From positions 54,367 through 118,366 of the forward strand of contig QKWP01001063.1 of assembly GCA_003550325.1 (NCBI GenBank): DNA of 64,000 bases, given 5' to 3'. The notes beneath the pieces were generated by a model. It ran no database searches. It was given only the letters and a program-made list of their open reading frames with translations, and had not been told where the DNA came from. The translations under genes and the position numbers were made by a program. Origin of the DNA: Gigaspora rosea. Lineage: Eukaryota > Glomeromycota > Glomeromycetes > Diversisporales > Gigasporaceae. Each line of letters starts with the position of its first letter. Positions within the stretch are counted from its first letter, which is position 1. Positions 33,372 to 43,082 of this stretch are shown one piece after another.

Positions 33372-33606
33372 ATTAATTACTATGGCAGATTAAAATGAAA
33401 TCAGATTAAAATGAAACTAGAAACCTCTCTTGCTCACCTTTAAAGCTTATAAAACCCATATACTGTATGCTCGTTTATTAATAACCCTAACCTTAATGCT
33501 AAAAAAACCACCAAAAATGTTCTTCAAATAATTTTAAAATTTTGCTTAAAAAATAGAAAAATTTCATTTTAATCTGATTTTATTTTAATTTGTCACAATT
33601 ACTAAT
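33372..33606. mobile_element. 235-bp MITE with about 45-bp inverted repeats
   Basis: Left TTAATTACTATGGCAGATTA then AAATGAAATCAGATTAAAAT; the right end on the other strand reads TTAGTAATTGTGACAAATTA then AAATAAAATCAGATTAAAAT. The core carries CCCTAACCTTAATGCTAAAA. No ORF. TA-rich flanks do not allow a duplication call. Confidence 0.7.
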
Positions 33607-33889
33607 ATACTTGCATTATACTATAATCATCACTTATGCAATCATTATACTAATTTCTAATGAGTTATAACCTTTCGATCATAACATTCGATCAACATGT
33701 GCGTACCTGATCACTAATCACATTGGTACTAAAAATTACATGACACATGAGCTAAATTCCTAGGACTTTGTTCCTGAAGTTACAAAAAACAAAATTCAAA
33801 TTACTCGATACAAACATAATACAGTAAGATAAGACCATTCATAATATCACGATACCTCCAAATCTATTTACCCAAGCTTTCGTACATCA

Positions 33890-34735
33890 AGCTGATTACT
33901 GAATTGCCCAAGTGCTTTGTAGCTGTTCTTCTTTATTGGGCGAGTTTAGCATGACCAGCTCTATTAACTATGCGATATGAATTTTCTATTTGGCCATAGT
34001 TATTAATGAATTTAAACAGATTGTCAGTTCTACCCTTTGCGGCATGTCCCAAAAGGTGATTTTGGTCATTTTCAAATCCGTCTCTTTATTCATATCATGT
34101 TTAAGTTGAAAGACCTCTGTTATACTTTTTTCTGCATTTTTCGGCATGTACGATACTTTTTTCCCTTTGTTTGACTTGATTATAGGCCCATTTGTTGATT
34201 CTGATATACTTTCCCCTTCATACTTTAGATTTAACTATTTTCTGGAGCATGTATCGACCCATATATATCCTTTTTGTCTTCAGATAGATCTTTCTCTTCT
34301 TCTATATCCATAATACTACTAAGTTGTTCCTCGGTACCATAATCTAGGCAACCTGTTTCTGAAAGCACTAGTAGTATTTTCTTTTTTCTGCTAATTTCTT
34401 TTCTAAAGTTTCCTTTTTCAACTGGTTCTTTTTCTCTTCTTGTAGGCGAAGTTCTTTTTCTTTAAGTAGTACTTCTTCCTTTACTTGTTCTTGTTTCTTA
34501 ATTTCTGCCTCTTGTAGTTCTAGGATTCGCAGAATAGCTAATTCTACCGATGGGTGTGCAATGTTCATAAATTTAATGATGAACTCCTCTTGTTCTTTAT
34601 TGCCTGTTTCATATCTTAATGCTGGGATAGCCTTCAAAATCTTATCAGTCAGATTGTTTAAAAAATCTCTAACTGCATCTAATTGTGTAGTGATTATCTC
34701 TATCTGTATTTAGAACTTTCTAGAAATCTATTTTT
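33890..34735 (-). pseudogene. Decayed retrotransposon ORF1-like gene (coiled coil plus RRM-like piece)
   Basis: On the minus strand, coding-like frames run from about 34735 downward. First comes a helical region with TQLDAVRDFLNNLTDKILKA; then, within 34637-34368, HPSVELAILRILELQEAEIK followed by a Lys/Glu/Gln-rich coiled coil ending at a stop near 34368. Further on are an acidic segment (MDIEEEKDLSEDKKDIYGS) and, around 34080-33930, KMTKITFWDMPQRVEL with NNYGQIENSYRIVNRAG, which looks like the RNP-type strands of an RRM. Coiled coil plus RRM is a known layout of LINE ORF1 proteins, so a LINE ORF1 remnant is the best guess. The frame is broken in several places. No RT is seen beside it. Confidence 0.4.
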
Positions 34736-35136
34736 AGAATCCAACGATGTGTTCGCGTGACTCAAATAGACGTATTTGTTTAATTGATCAGTTTGGTTGT
34801 TTAGACGTGACTTCTTTGTTTACCCGTTTGGTAATGTTTATTTGTTTTTGTTTACGTGTAATTTGATCAGAACAAAACAGATCTGCAATACAGGATCTCA
34901 GCCAGTCCCCAAAAATTCTTCAAAAAATTTTTCTGAAAAAATTAATTTCCTTTAACAGTAAGTTATTTGTAGGAGCTAGTTCCAAGTATGTTTACTAAAC
35001 TACTGTTTATTTTGGATAACTTTTTTTTTATCTTATGTAAGTTTAGTGTCTTCACTAGTATGTATTTTGGGTATTAATTAAAACTTGTTTTACGATATTT
35101 TTGGAAATGAGGATCAGCGGAAAGTGTTCAAGTTTT
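34736..35136. other. Spacer without a gene
   Basis: No frame or element end recognised. The sequence runs into the TA tract at 35137, where the long DNA element copy appears broken. Confidence 0.4.
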
Positions 35137-35181
35137 GTATATATAATATATATAAATATATATTTATATATATTATTATTA

Positions 35182-36274
35182 TTTTTTTTTATATTCAATG
35201 ATCTTGCTTCTTTTTATTATTTGAGAAAGGGTAATACAATGCTGCCACTGATTACTTTTAAAACTCTATCAAAAAGAAACTCTCCAAGTACTAGCTAGGT
35301 ACCCAAAGCGATCCACTATAACAACCTTTCATCTCAAGTCAGAGCCCGAACTTGCTCGAACTTTTGTACAATGTACGCCCAACTATCACTGACACCGGCA
35401 TTGTATGCCATATCAAGACCGTTTTTTTTCTTTCCTTTAAATTTTTACTTCTTTACAAAGGACATGAAAAAGGAGGAAAGTAAAAACAGACAAAATAGAA
35501 AATGAATACAAAAAGGAAGTAAAAAAGGGAAAAACAAAAAACAAAAGAAAAGAAAAAAAACAACAAAAAGAAAAAACAAAAGAGAGAAGAAAAACAAATC
35601 TAGATAATAGTATAATTGAAGCCTATACTACGCTCGTAAAAATTACACAGTATTAACTAAGATCTCATTACTGTATCTAAAGTAAAACCATAAGGAAAAA
35701 ACTAAACTAAAAGGTTGAGATATGCTAATCAAAACTTTTTTAGAAACCTTCCATAGATGTCTGTCAATTATTGCGATATACGTGAACACGTTGGCAGCTT
35801 GTGTTGTGATTTCTCATGACTTCTCGTGACTTGAGTTTCCATTTTGGGATGGGTAAACAATGTCGATCTTTTGGAGGGGGTATGCCAAAATTCTTACTTT
35901 TTGGTAAAAATTTTGCAAAAAGCTGTATGGGAGCCTGAAAAACCAATGTAGAGAGAGTGTGGGAGTTTGCAAAGTATAGAATAGTATAGAAAACCAGGAG
36001 CTTGCTTCTACAAGTTCTTGACATGTACTTCCGGTATTTACTAACTACTTGTTCAATAGTTCTGTAGACTTCCACCGGGAGCCAAAAACCCAAAGAGAGT
36101 TCTTTTTTAACTCTATTTCAGTTCTCCAAATAATCTGAAGACTCATCAAGCTTAAGACTACTAGTCCTAGTTGCTACAAGAGAAGTTTTGTGTATTATTT
36201 TCTATACTAACTAAACACTTGGTTGCAGGTTTGTTCGGTGATTGTTGGTTTGAGGGATCGTCAGAAAGAGTTGT
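35182..36274 (-). mobile_element. Y retroposon, copy 1 (non-LTR, short ORF)
   Basis: A minus-strand retroposon with a poly-A tail (poly-T at 35182-35190) and 3' end AATAAAAAGAAGCAAG, similar to the tail of the LINE at 1.2 kb. It lies inside copy 1 of the long DNA element, where the flanking TATATATTATTA is repeated on both sides (low-complexity, so indicative only). A 150-bp purine-rich tract (35460-35610) has a counterpart in copy 3. The 5' end reads AACTCTTTCTGACGATCC on the minus strand. Confidence 0.75.
35764..36093 (-). CDS. Y retroposon ORF, copy 1 (109 aa)
   Basis: A 109-residue minus-strand frame with an ATG start. Its middle segment PKSKNFGIPPPKDRHCLPI matches SKSGRFGVPPPKDLQCLLL of copy 2 and KSGKSSLSPPKDQHCLQF encoded in copy 3. 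The N-terminal part is basic and hydrophobic; the C terminus (CQRVHVYRNN) differs from copy 2. No known domain is recognised. The underlying nucleotides around PPPKD are almost identical in all three copies, so a conserved non-coding role cannot be excluded. It could be an ORF1-like fragment of a larger LINE. Confidence 0.45.
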   Translation of the reverse strand: MGFWLPVEVYRTIEQVVSKYRKYMSRTCRSKLLVFYTILYFANSHTLSTLVFQAPIQLFAKFLPKSKNFGIPPPKDRHCLPIPKWKLKSREVMRNHNTSCQRVHVYRNN

Positions 36275-36739
36275 ATTTTATATATATTATTATATATATA
36301 TAATTTTTAATATTGAATAACTTTTGATCCACTTGTCCATTTTTGATGATTTAACTACCAAAATGTTCGCTTTAGTGAGACGATTCTAACAAGCCTAAAA
36401 TCACTAAATTCTAATCACAAGATCCTAAGATCAACAAAGATTTGTATTCTATAAACAATTGATATTTGATATGTCTAATTCAGTGCACCTAAGTTCTATG
36501 ATGAATACCATGTGCTATATCGATCAGAATCAGATTATTTTGGTACTATTCAATTCGTCTCATTGAGACTAGTGCTCCTAGGTCCAGTCCGGGTCCAGTC
36601 CAGAATCAGACCAGACTCAGACTCTAAATTTTCCTAATTTCAGAATTCAGACCAGACTCAACTATGAGTCCGGTCCGGGTCTGGTCCGAAATCTGCAGAC
36701 TTGTCTGAGTCAGAATATAATTATATGTATTTTTTGGCA

Positions 36740-38545
36740 CTAAACAAGTTTACTTAGTGCATTTTGTTAGAATAAATTAGTAAAATTTTATGAATCATAA
36801 GATTTTATAGAATTTTATTAATAAAATTTTATAAAATCTTATAATTCGCAAATTTTTATTAATTAATTCTAACAAAATGCACTAAGTAAACTTGTTCAGC
36901 ACCTAAAAATACATTAAATTGGCAGGGTTGTTTTTATTTTACTTGAAATTTGGAGAAAAGATGCTTAAATTTGACTTTTTTGATCAAAAATCCAAAATTA
37001 TGCATCTTTTCTCCAAATTTCAAGTAAAATAAAAACAACCCTGCCGATTTAATGTATTTTTAGGTGCTGAACAAGTTTACTTAGTGCATTAAGTTAGAAA
37101 TAATTAGTAAAATTTTGTGAATCATAAGATTTTATAGAATTTTATTAGTAAAATTCTATAAAATCTTAAAATTCACAAATTTTTATTAATTAATTCTAAC
37201 AAAATGCACTAAGTAAACTTGTTCAGCACCTAAAAATACATTAAATCGGCAGGGTTGTTTTTATTTTACTTGAAATTTGGAGAAAAGATGCTTAAATTTG
37301 ACTTTTTTGATCAAAAATCCAAAATTATGCATCTTTTCTCCAAATTTCAAGTAAAATAAAAACAACCCTGCCGATTTAATGTATTTTTAGGTGCTGAACA
37401 AGTTTACTTAGTGCATTAAGTTAGAAATAATTAGTAAAATTTTGTGAATCATAAGATTTTATAGAATTTTATTAGTAAAATTCTATAAAATCTTAAAATT
37501 CACAAATTTTTATTAATTAATTCTAACAAAATGCACTAAGTAAACTTGTTCAGCACCTAAAAATACATTAAATCGGCAGGGTTGTTTTTATTTTACTTGA
37601 AATTTGGAGAAAAGATGCTTAAATTTGACTTTTTTGATCAAAAATCCAAAATTATGCATCTTTTCTCCAAATTTCAAGTAAAATAAAAACAACCCTGCCG
37701 ATTTAATGTATTTTTAGGTGCTGAACAAGTTTACTTAGTGCATTAAGTTAGAATTAATTAGTAAAATTTTGTGAATCATAAGATTTTATAGAATTTTATT
37801 AGTAAAATTCTATAAATTCTTATAATTCACAAATTTTTATTAATTAATTCTAACAAAATGCACTAAGTAAACTTGTTCAGCACCTAAAAATACATTAAAT
37901 CGGCAGGGTTGTTTTTATTTTACTTGAAATTTGGAGAAAAGATGCTTAAATTTGACTTTTTTGATCAAAAATCCAAAATTATGCATCTTTTCTCCAAATT
38001 TCAAGTAAAATAAAAACAACCCTGCCGATTTAATGTATTTTTAGGTGCTGAACAAGTTTACTTAGTGCATTTTGTTAGAATTAATTAATAAAAATTTGTG
38101 AATTATAAGATTTTATAGAATTTTATTAATAAAATTCTATAAAATCTTATGATTCACAAAATTTTACTAATTAATTCTAACAAAATGCACTAAGTAAACT
38201 TGTTCAGCACCTAAAAATACATTAAATCGGCAGGGTTGTTTTTATTTTACTTGAAATTTGGAGAAAAGATGCTTAAATTTGACTTTTTTGATCAAAAATC
38301 CAAAATTATGCATCTTTTCTCCAAATTTCAAGTAAAATAAAAACAACCCTGCCGATTTAATGTATTTTTAGGTGCTGAACAAGTTTACTTAGTGCATTTT
38401 GTTAGAATTAATTAATAAAAATTTGTGAATTATAAGATTTTATAGAATTTTATTAATAAAATTCTATAAAATCTTATGATTCATAAAATTTTACTAATTT
38501 ATTCTAACAAAATGCACTAAGTAAACTTGTTCAGCACCAAAAAAT
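36740..38545. repeat. Tandem array of a 327-bp unit made of two palindromes
   Basis: The marker GGCAGGGTTG starts at 36921, 37248, 37575, 37902 and 38229, an exact 327-bp period over five copies with half-units at both edges. Each unit has palindrome A, about 165 bp (CAGCACCTAAAAATACATTA ... GATGC, a spacer containing TTTTTTGATCAAAAA, then the inverse), and palindrome B, about 160 bp (GAACAAGTTTACTTAGTGCA ... TAGAATTTTATTA ... inverse). Differences between copies are few and mostly in palindrome B. Not a CRISPR: there are no variable spacers. Confidence 0.95.
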
Positions 38546-38889
38546 ACATATAAATATATTTGGACTCAGACCAGCTGCAGACTTCAGACCAGACCCAGAC
38601 CAGACTCTGACTTGACTAAAAAGTCTGAATATAAAAAATAAATTTACTTATTAATTTTAAAAATTACTATTAAAATTACACAAAAGGTGAACGATCTTGG
38701 GATTCTGTGATTGGATTTTGGTGATTTTAGACTTTTAGAATCGTCTCACTAAGACGAACATTTTGGTAGTTGAATCATCCAAAACAGACTAGTAGATCAA
38801 ATGTTATCCAATTTTTAATATATATATATATTATTAAATTTTAACCAATCAAATGCTTAGAAAAATTATCAGGTGGGGGGTAGGGGGTC

Positions 38890-39225
38890 CATTTTACTTA
38901 TTTGCACAGGTAACACAAACCAAAAAAGGAAATCCGATTTTGTAAATAAATTAAGTACATGAGATAAAAATTTAGATTTAGGGTTAACGTTAGAGGCTAT
39001 AAGATTAGAGTAATGCTTTATATAAGTAAAATTTCATTCCCGTCATTTTTAATTAGTGCTCCAAGATCGATTTAAACATTAGTTTTTGCGTATTTTCGCT
39101 TTTTTCTTCTTTTACGCATGTTCGAATTCTTCGTCGGGCTGATCCGGAATAGTCAAAATTTGCACTCTCCGATTGGCTATTTCCTCTACAAGAGCTTGTA
39201 TTACCCACACAAATAAGTGGATGCA
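38890..39225. mobile_element. 336-bp MULE-like insert with 9-bp target duplication
   Basis: Exact duplication TAGGGGGTC at 38881-38889 and 39226-39234. The uninterrupted counterpart in copy 2 (near 61650) has TAGGGAGTC once, which is an empty site. Ends: CATTTTACTTATTTGCACAG at the left, TGCATCCACTTATTTGTGTG at the right (other strand), both followed by GTAA. Nine-base duplications are typical of Mutator-like elements. No ORF. Confidence 0.8.
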
Positions 39226-39299
39226 TAGGGGGTCAGCTACTTAGTGAAACCCTAATCAGGTGATTTCTGGCGTTCCCTTACAGACTACTTGGCATTAAA

Positions 39300-40560
39300 A
39301 TAGCTATGCATTGCTAAAACTAAAAGAAGAATTGGATAATGGACTTTTAATTTCAACCTTACTTGGAACACCCCATATAATCTTCTATATAAAAAGAACT
39401 AAAAAGATTCAGAATAGCCTTTCAAGTTATTAAATAGACAAAAGTAGAACTGATTCTATATATGATGCATAAACATCTCACTGCTAAATATTTGAGAACT
39501 GATATTATATACTATAAAATAGCTAAATGATACTATTGGGATCAAATGTACTAAGATATTCAGAAATATATAAAAACTTGTGTGACATGTCAGAAGAGAA
39601 CAAAGAAAAGAACCTCTTCATTCTATTCAAATAGGATATGCTTTTGAAAAATTGGAATTAATCTTTTAGAACCCTTATTGATAATCATCTAATATTATAG
39701 TTAGGGTTTTTAATAGAGTACTCTAGTTAATAACCCATTCCAAAGTACTCCAGAAGCAGGTTATATGTTTTATTAATGTCTGGAGTACTAGTGGAGTACT
39801 CTATTAACAACCTTAATCATAGTTGCTACAGACTATTTAACAAGATAGCCAGAAGCCCATGCTGTATCCAATACTGAAGCCAATACTCTTGCTCAATTTA
39901 TCTTTGAAGAAATTATTTGTAGATATGGAAATCCAAAAATTATACCCTCTGATTAAGAAAGAAACTTTATTAGTAAAACTATTCGAATATTGTATAAAAA
40001 ATTTCTTATTAAACATAAATTCTTTTTACTATACTATCTGCAAACAAATGAGATAGTTGAAAGGCTTAATTGAACATTATATGAATTACTTGCAAATATA
40101 AAAGAAACTGATAATTGGGAGTTGCTCATACTTGCTGTTTTCTTAACTTATCAAACAAAGAGATATACTACTACTAGATATACTCTATTCTAGTTAGTTT
40201 ATAAAAGACAAGCAATGCTACCAATATAACTTGATAGAAAAATTACCAAAACTATAAGAAAAAGCTCAAGAAAACACTAAAAAATTACAAAAAAAATAGA
40301 AAAAGTACTTTGACAAAAGTATGGATACAACGAAAAGTACTAGAAATGTTCTGATTTGCTAAATTTGAAAACAGAAGAATTGGACCTTTTGTAATCCAAG
40401 ACAAACTTAATAACATGCAGATAAACTTTGTGATATAAAAAGAAAAACTTTGCAAAAATACTACAATAGTGATAAACTTGCTAAATATTCAAAAAACAAA
40501 CATAGGAACCAATAATTGTAATTGAGAATTAGAAATTTCTAGAAGAAATTTATTGTGAAA
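39300..40560 (+). mobile_element. Ty3/Gypsy-like LTR retrotransposon fossil, integrase region
   Basis: Plus-strand remnant of a pol gene. A zinc-binding, H2C2-like integrase N-terminal region (around 39500-39610), and catalytic-core segments on both sides of a small insertion (39702-39815) with ATDYLTR and EANTLAQFIFEE, are recognisable. No LTRs or target duplication were found. It is broken in many places and looks old. A separate reverse-transcriptase fossil of the same type lies at 51480-52660 on the other strand; whether both came from one element is unknown. Confidence 0.65.
39702..39815. mobile_element. 114-bp MITE inside the Gypsy fossil, near-perfect 8-bp duplication
   Basis: Flanked by ATTATAGT (39694-39701) and ATCATAGT (39816-39823), seven of eight bases identical. 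Ends: TAGGGTTTTTAATAGAGTAC at the left, TAAGGTTGTTAATAGAGTAC at the right (other strand). hAT-like by duplication size. Confidence 0.7.
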
Positions 40561-40798
40561 AGAAGTAACATTGTGTAAAACTTTGTACTTTGCTCTATGA
40601 AAATTATTGTGTTACTCTAATATTTATATAATCCTATATTCTGATTAAAATTTCTCTTAAATATTATTAAATCCCTAAAAATGAAATCTACTACTCTACA
40701 ATCTAATACTATACTAGTTCTTCAAAATTTTCTTTCTATTTAAAGAAGGACCCTGCTATTCAATACAATTTAGAAATTTTTAGCCAAAATGTAATTCT

Positions 40799-40975
40799 AT
40801 GAAATACCAAAATCCAGAACAAGTAGTTGATATTATTCCAAAAGAAGAAACAGAATCCTTTTTTAAACTTAATAACTTATTGAAACCATTTAATAAAAAT
40901 ATAAAAGCTTTATTATCTGAAGTATTGACCAAAAGACCCAAGGTTATTATACCATTGCTTAAAGACTTGACTTAG
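40799..40975 (+). CDS. Short unassigned ORF (58 aa)
   Basis: ATG-initiated frame with protein-like composition (EQVVDIIPKEETESFFKLNN, then a Lys/Leu-rich helix). It stops at 40973-40975, and more Lys-rich coding-like sequence follows to about 41200. No family is recognised. It lies just beyond the retrotransposon fossil and may derive from another retroelement. Confidence 0.25.
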   Translation: MKYQNPEQVVDIIPKEETESFFKLNNLLKPFNKNIKALLSEVLTKRPKVIIPLLKDLT

Positions 40976-41256
40976 ACTCTTAACTTTTAAAAAACCACTT
41001 GAATTAACTCTTTTTTCAAAAAACTTGAATTGCACAAGTTGACAAATATTACAAGAGTTGCCAAAATTTAAACAATCTTGACAAAAACCATTAAAGCCTA
41101 TTTCTACTTGGAAATAATAATAGAGAAATAGACAAAATACTGAATTCAAATTTGAGAACAAATTCAAAAAATAAAAAGAGAACAAAAAACTCAAAATATT
41201 TAAAAAAAGGAGCTTAAAGAATCAGAAAAATCTTTATGATTTGTTCAAAAGACTTA

Positions 41257-41392
41257 GGAGAGTGCCAAAAATCAGCTAATTTTCTAGAGAGAGGGTCTGA
41301 AAAAGTAAAATTTAATATAAAGATCTGACTAAAATAAGGGGAATCAAAATTTTGGTCAAAATTGAATCAGCTGATTTCTGGTAGCATTTTTT
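41257..41392 (-). mobile_element. About 135-bp MITE (family B), TTA-flanked
   Basis: The left end GGAGAGTGCCAAAAATCAGC follows TTA (41254-41256). The right end TCAGCTGATTTCTGGTAGCA is degenerate. It aligns along its length with the inverse of 57076-57203, sharing TTTTGATTCCCCTWATTTTAG and TTAGTCAG. Related to family A by its GGRNAGTGYCA start. Confidence 0.65.
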
Positions 41393-41570
41393 AATATATT
41401 AAACCAATTACCTTTCTATAACTCAAGTAATCAAATTAAAGGATGAAAATTATATTACTTTGCTTGAAGAATTAGAAAAGGAATTTATAGAGTAAAATTT
41501 TTTAAGGGATAGAAATATTATAAAATAGCTAGTTATTATTTTATTATTTTATTATTTTGTTATTTTGTTA

Positions 41571-42394
41571 ATTTTTTTTTTTAACGTTTTATATCTGAGA
41601 CCTTGCTCTTTTCTTTATTAAGTTGATAATTTATTACATGCAGAAGAGAATTTAAAATAATATATTACAACTTTATGAGAAAAAGATGACTCAGGCTTCA
41701 TGATGGCCTTCCGCTACCAACAATCTTTACCCGAGGCCTAATTGTTAGCTGAACAGAGTTATTATTATAATAACCCGTCAGACTTTAAAATAAAAATTGG
41801 TAACATCAATAACCCTGTCCCGACTAACCGGCCCAGGTCACGGTATGTTAAACGAAAAGCAGTCATATAGTCCGGACTGCTTGATATAGAGCTTCTAGAA
41901 TCTTCTTCCAGTGGTTTCTCCTTAAGTCTCACACGTCTATGACGATTGTATCCAATACGGTAGGTGCCTTTCCTTTTTGGGAGCAGTAAACACTGCAGAT
42001 CTTTTGGAGGGGGTACGCCAAATCGCCCACTTTTTGAAAATTCATGACAAACCAGCGACACCAAAAAATTCACTTGTAACTGTAGTAGAGACAGTGGTTC
42101 TTCCCGTGTAGTCCAATATTCATCAGAGAGCCGCCAAAGACTTCTCAATATGTGATGAGTGATAAACTCTAAGCTTGTCAGCAAGTAGTCTATGAACTTT
42201 ACCTCTAAACGACAAGTGTCGGTTTTGTTGTGAGTGACAAACTCTAAGGCTGTTAGCAGATACTCAGTTAACTGTATCTCTAGATAACGGCTGCCGGTTG
42301 TATGTTTCCTTGGTTTTTCTACTGTTTCTTTGAGACTATTCTTCTGAAGTGTTAGCATTTTTGTTGGTACAAGTAATCGGCGGATAGAGTTATC
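41571..42394 (-). mobile_element. Y retroposon, copy 2 (824 bp, 14-bp target duplication)
   Basis: Exact duplication TTGTTATTTTGTTA at 41557-41570 and 42395-42408 defines both ends. The poly-T at 41573-41582 is the tail of the minus-strand element, and AATAAAGAAAAGAGCAAGG is its 3' tail, nearly the same as AATAAAGATAAAAGCAAGG of the intact LINE. The 5' end begins GATAACTCTATCCGCC. One ORF spans most of it (41765-42358). The clean boundaries and intact ORF make this the best copy of the family. Confidence 0.85.
41765..42358 (-). CDS. Y retroposon ORF, copy 2 (197 aa)
   Basis: A 197-residue frame with an ATG start 36 bp from the 5' end of the element. Residues about 24-68 are an internal duplication: LEIQLTEYLLTALEFVTHN and LEVKFIDYLLTSLEFITHH. 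Next comes SKSGRFGVPPPKDLQCLLL (about 108-126), the segment conserved in the other two copies, then a basic stretch (KRKGTYRIGYNRHRRVRLK), a Ser/Glu-rich linker and a hydrophobic C terminus (LVGTGLLMLPIFIL). No RT, nuclease or zinc motif is present, so it cannot move itself. The function is unknown. A nucleic-acid-binding role (basic stretch) or a decayed ORF1 is possible, but neither is demonstrated. Confidence 0.55.
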   Translation of the reverse strand: MLTLQKNSLKETVEKPRKHTTGSRYLEIQLTEYLLTALEFVTHNKTDTCRLEVKFIDYLLTSLEFITHHILRSLWRLSDEYWTTREEPLSLLQLQVNFLVSLVCHEFSKSGRFGVPPPKDLQCLLLPKRKGTYRIGYNRHRRVRLKEKPLEEDSRSSISSSPDYMTAFRLTYRDLGRLVGTGLLMLPIFILKSDGLL

Positions 42395-42554
42395 TTGTTA
42401 TTTTGTTATTATTATATTTTGTATATTATTATCTTGAGAATTGAATATTTAGAATAATTTATATCGCTTATAATGCTTATACTGCTTATAATATTTATAC
42501 CATTTGGTACCAAAATTTTTTTTTTTTAATTAAAGTGCCCATCTTGGGACTTAC

Positions 42555-42800
42555 AGTGCGCGACACCTAAAGACTAAAATAATTTCAAACATTAATAGCT
42601 CTTGATACATAAAAGATATGAAAAAAAGAAAGCCACTAAATTGTAGCCAAGTTAATTTGCTACAACTTAGTGGCTTTATTTTTAAAATAATTATTATATA
42701 TTTTTGATTTATATTAATTTAAAGATGCTTAATTTTTATATGATGCGTCAAAAAATTAATGAAAATGGGACAAGTCACATGTTTTGACCTCTTGCTATTG
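42555..42800. mobile_element. Mariner-like element, second copy, with hairpin
   Basis: The left end, TACAGTGCGCGACACCTAAA then GACTAAAATAATTT, corresponds to the ends of 30372-30795, and GGGACAAGTCACATGTTTTG near 42768 matches the other side. Inside, AAAGCCACTAA and TTAGTGGCTTT with TTGTAGC/GCTACAA form a 20-bp-arm hairpin (42630-42681) absent from the first copy. The right boundary is uncertain. Confidence 0.55.
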
Positions 42801-43002
42801 GCTAATTTGTTATTTCAATTGTTTTATTTTTATTTCAAAGAAGCAACAATATATTTTAGTTCACAATAATAATGAGGTTTTAAATTCTTTGAAAACTAAT
42901 TTATTACAATATTAATTATTATATAGTTAATGAATTTGAAGCAACCAATAATTGTTTTTTAAAGAATCATAGGGTGATTGTTTTTATATAACAATTAAAA
43001 AA

Positions 43003-43082
43003 TATCTGGCTTTGAATTTGATGTACTAATTTGAACTACAAAGAGGCTCAGATTGTGAGTGTATTAAATTCAAAGCCAGATA
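43003..43082. repeat. 80-bp inverted repeat with perfect 17-bp arms
   Basis: TATCTGGCTTTGAATTT and its exact inverse enclose about 46 bp. A possible minimal MITE; no duplication identified. Confidence 0.7.

Larger units (their letters stand above)
35137..39277 (+). mobile_element. Long TTA-flanked DNA element, copy 1 (left end missing, two nested insertions)
   Basis: Aligns with 58646-61698. Subtracting the Y retroposon (35182-36274) and the MULE-like insert (38890-39225), it consists of a TA tract, a TTGAATAACTTTTGATCCAC inner arm, GACCAGACTCAGA-rich stretches on both sides, a 327-bp tandem palindrome array (about 36740-38545), and a right arm ending GGCGTTCCC followed by TTA (39278-39280). 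The outermost left terminus (GGGGAGTG...) is absent; similarity starts at the TA tract. No transposase ORF exists in it, so it depends on an enzyme supplied elsewhere, and it may have gained its internal array by unequal exchange. Confidence 0.8.

Noticed and set aside
36740-38545. CRISPR-like array
   Set aside because: Regular spacing, but the whole 327-bp unit is repeated without variable spacers, and the setting is eukaryotic.
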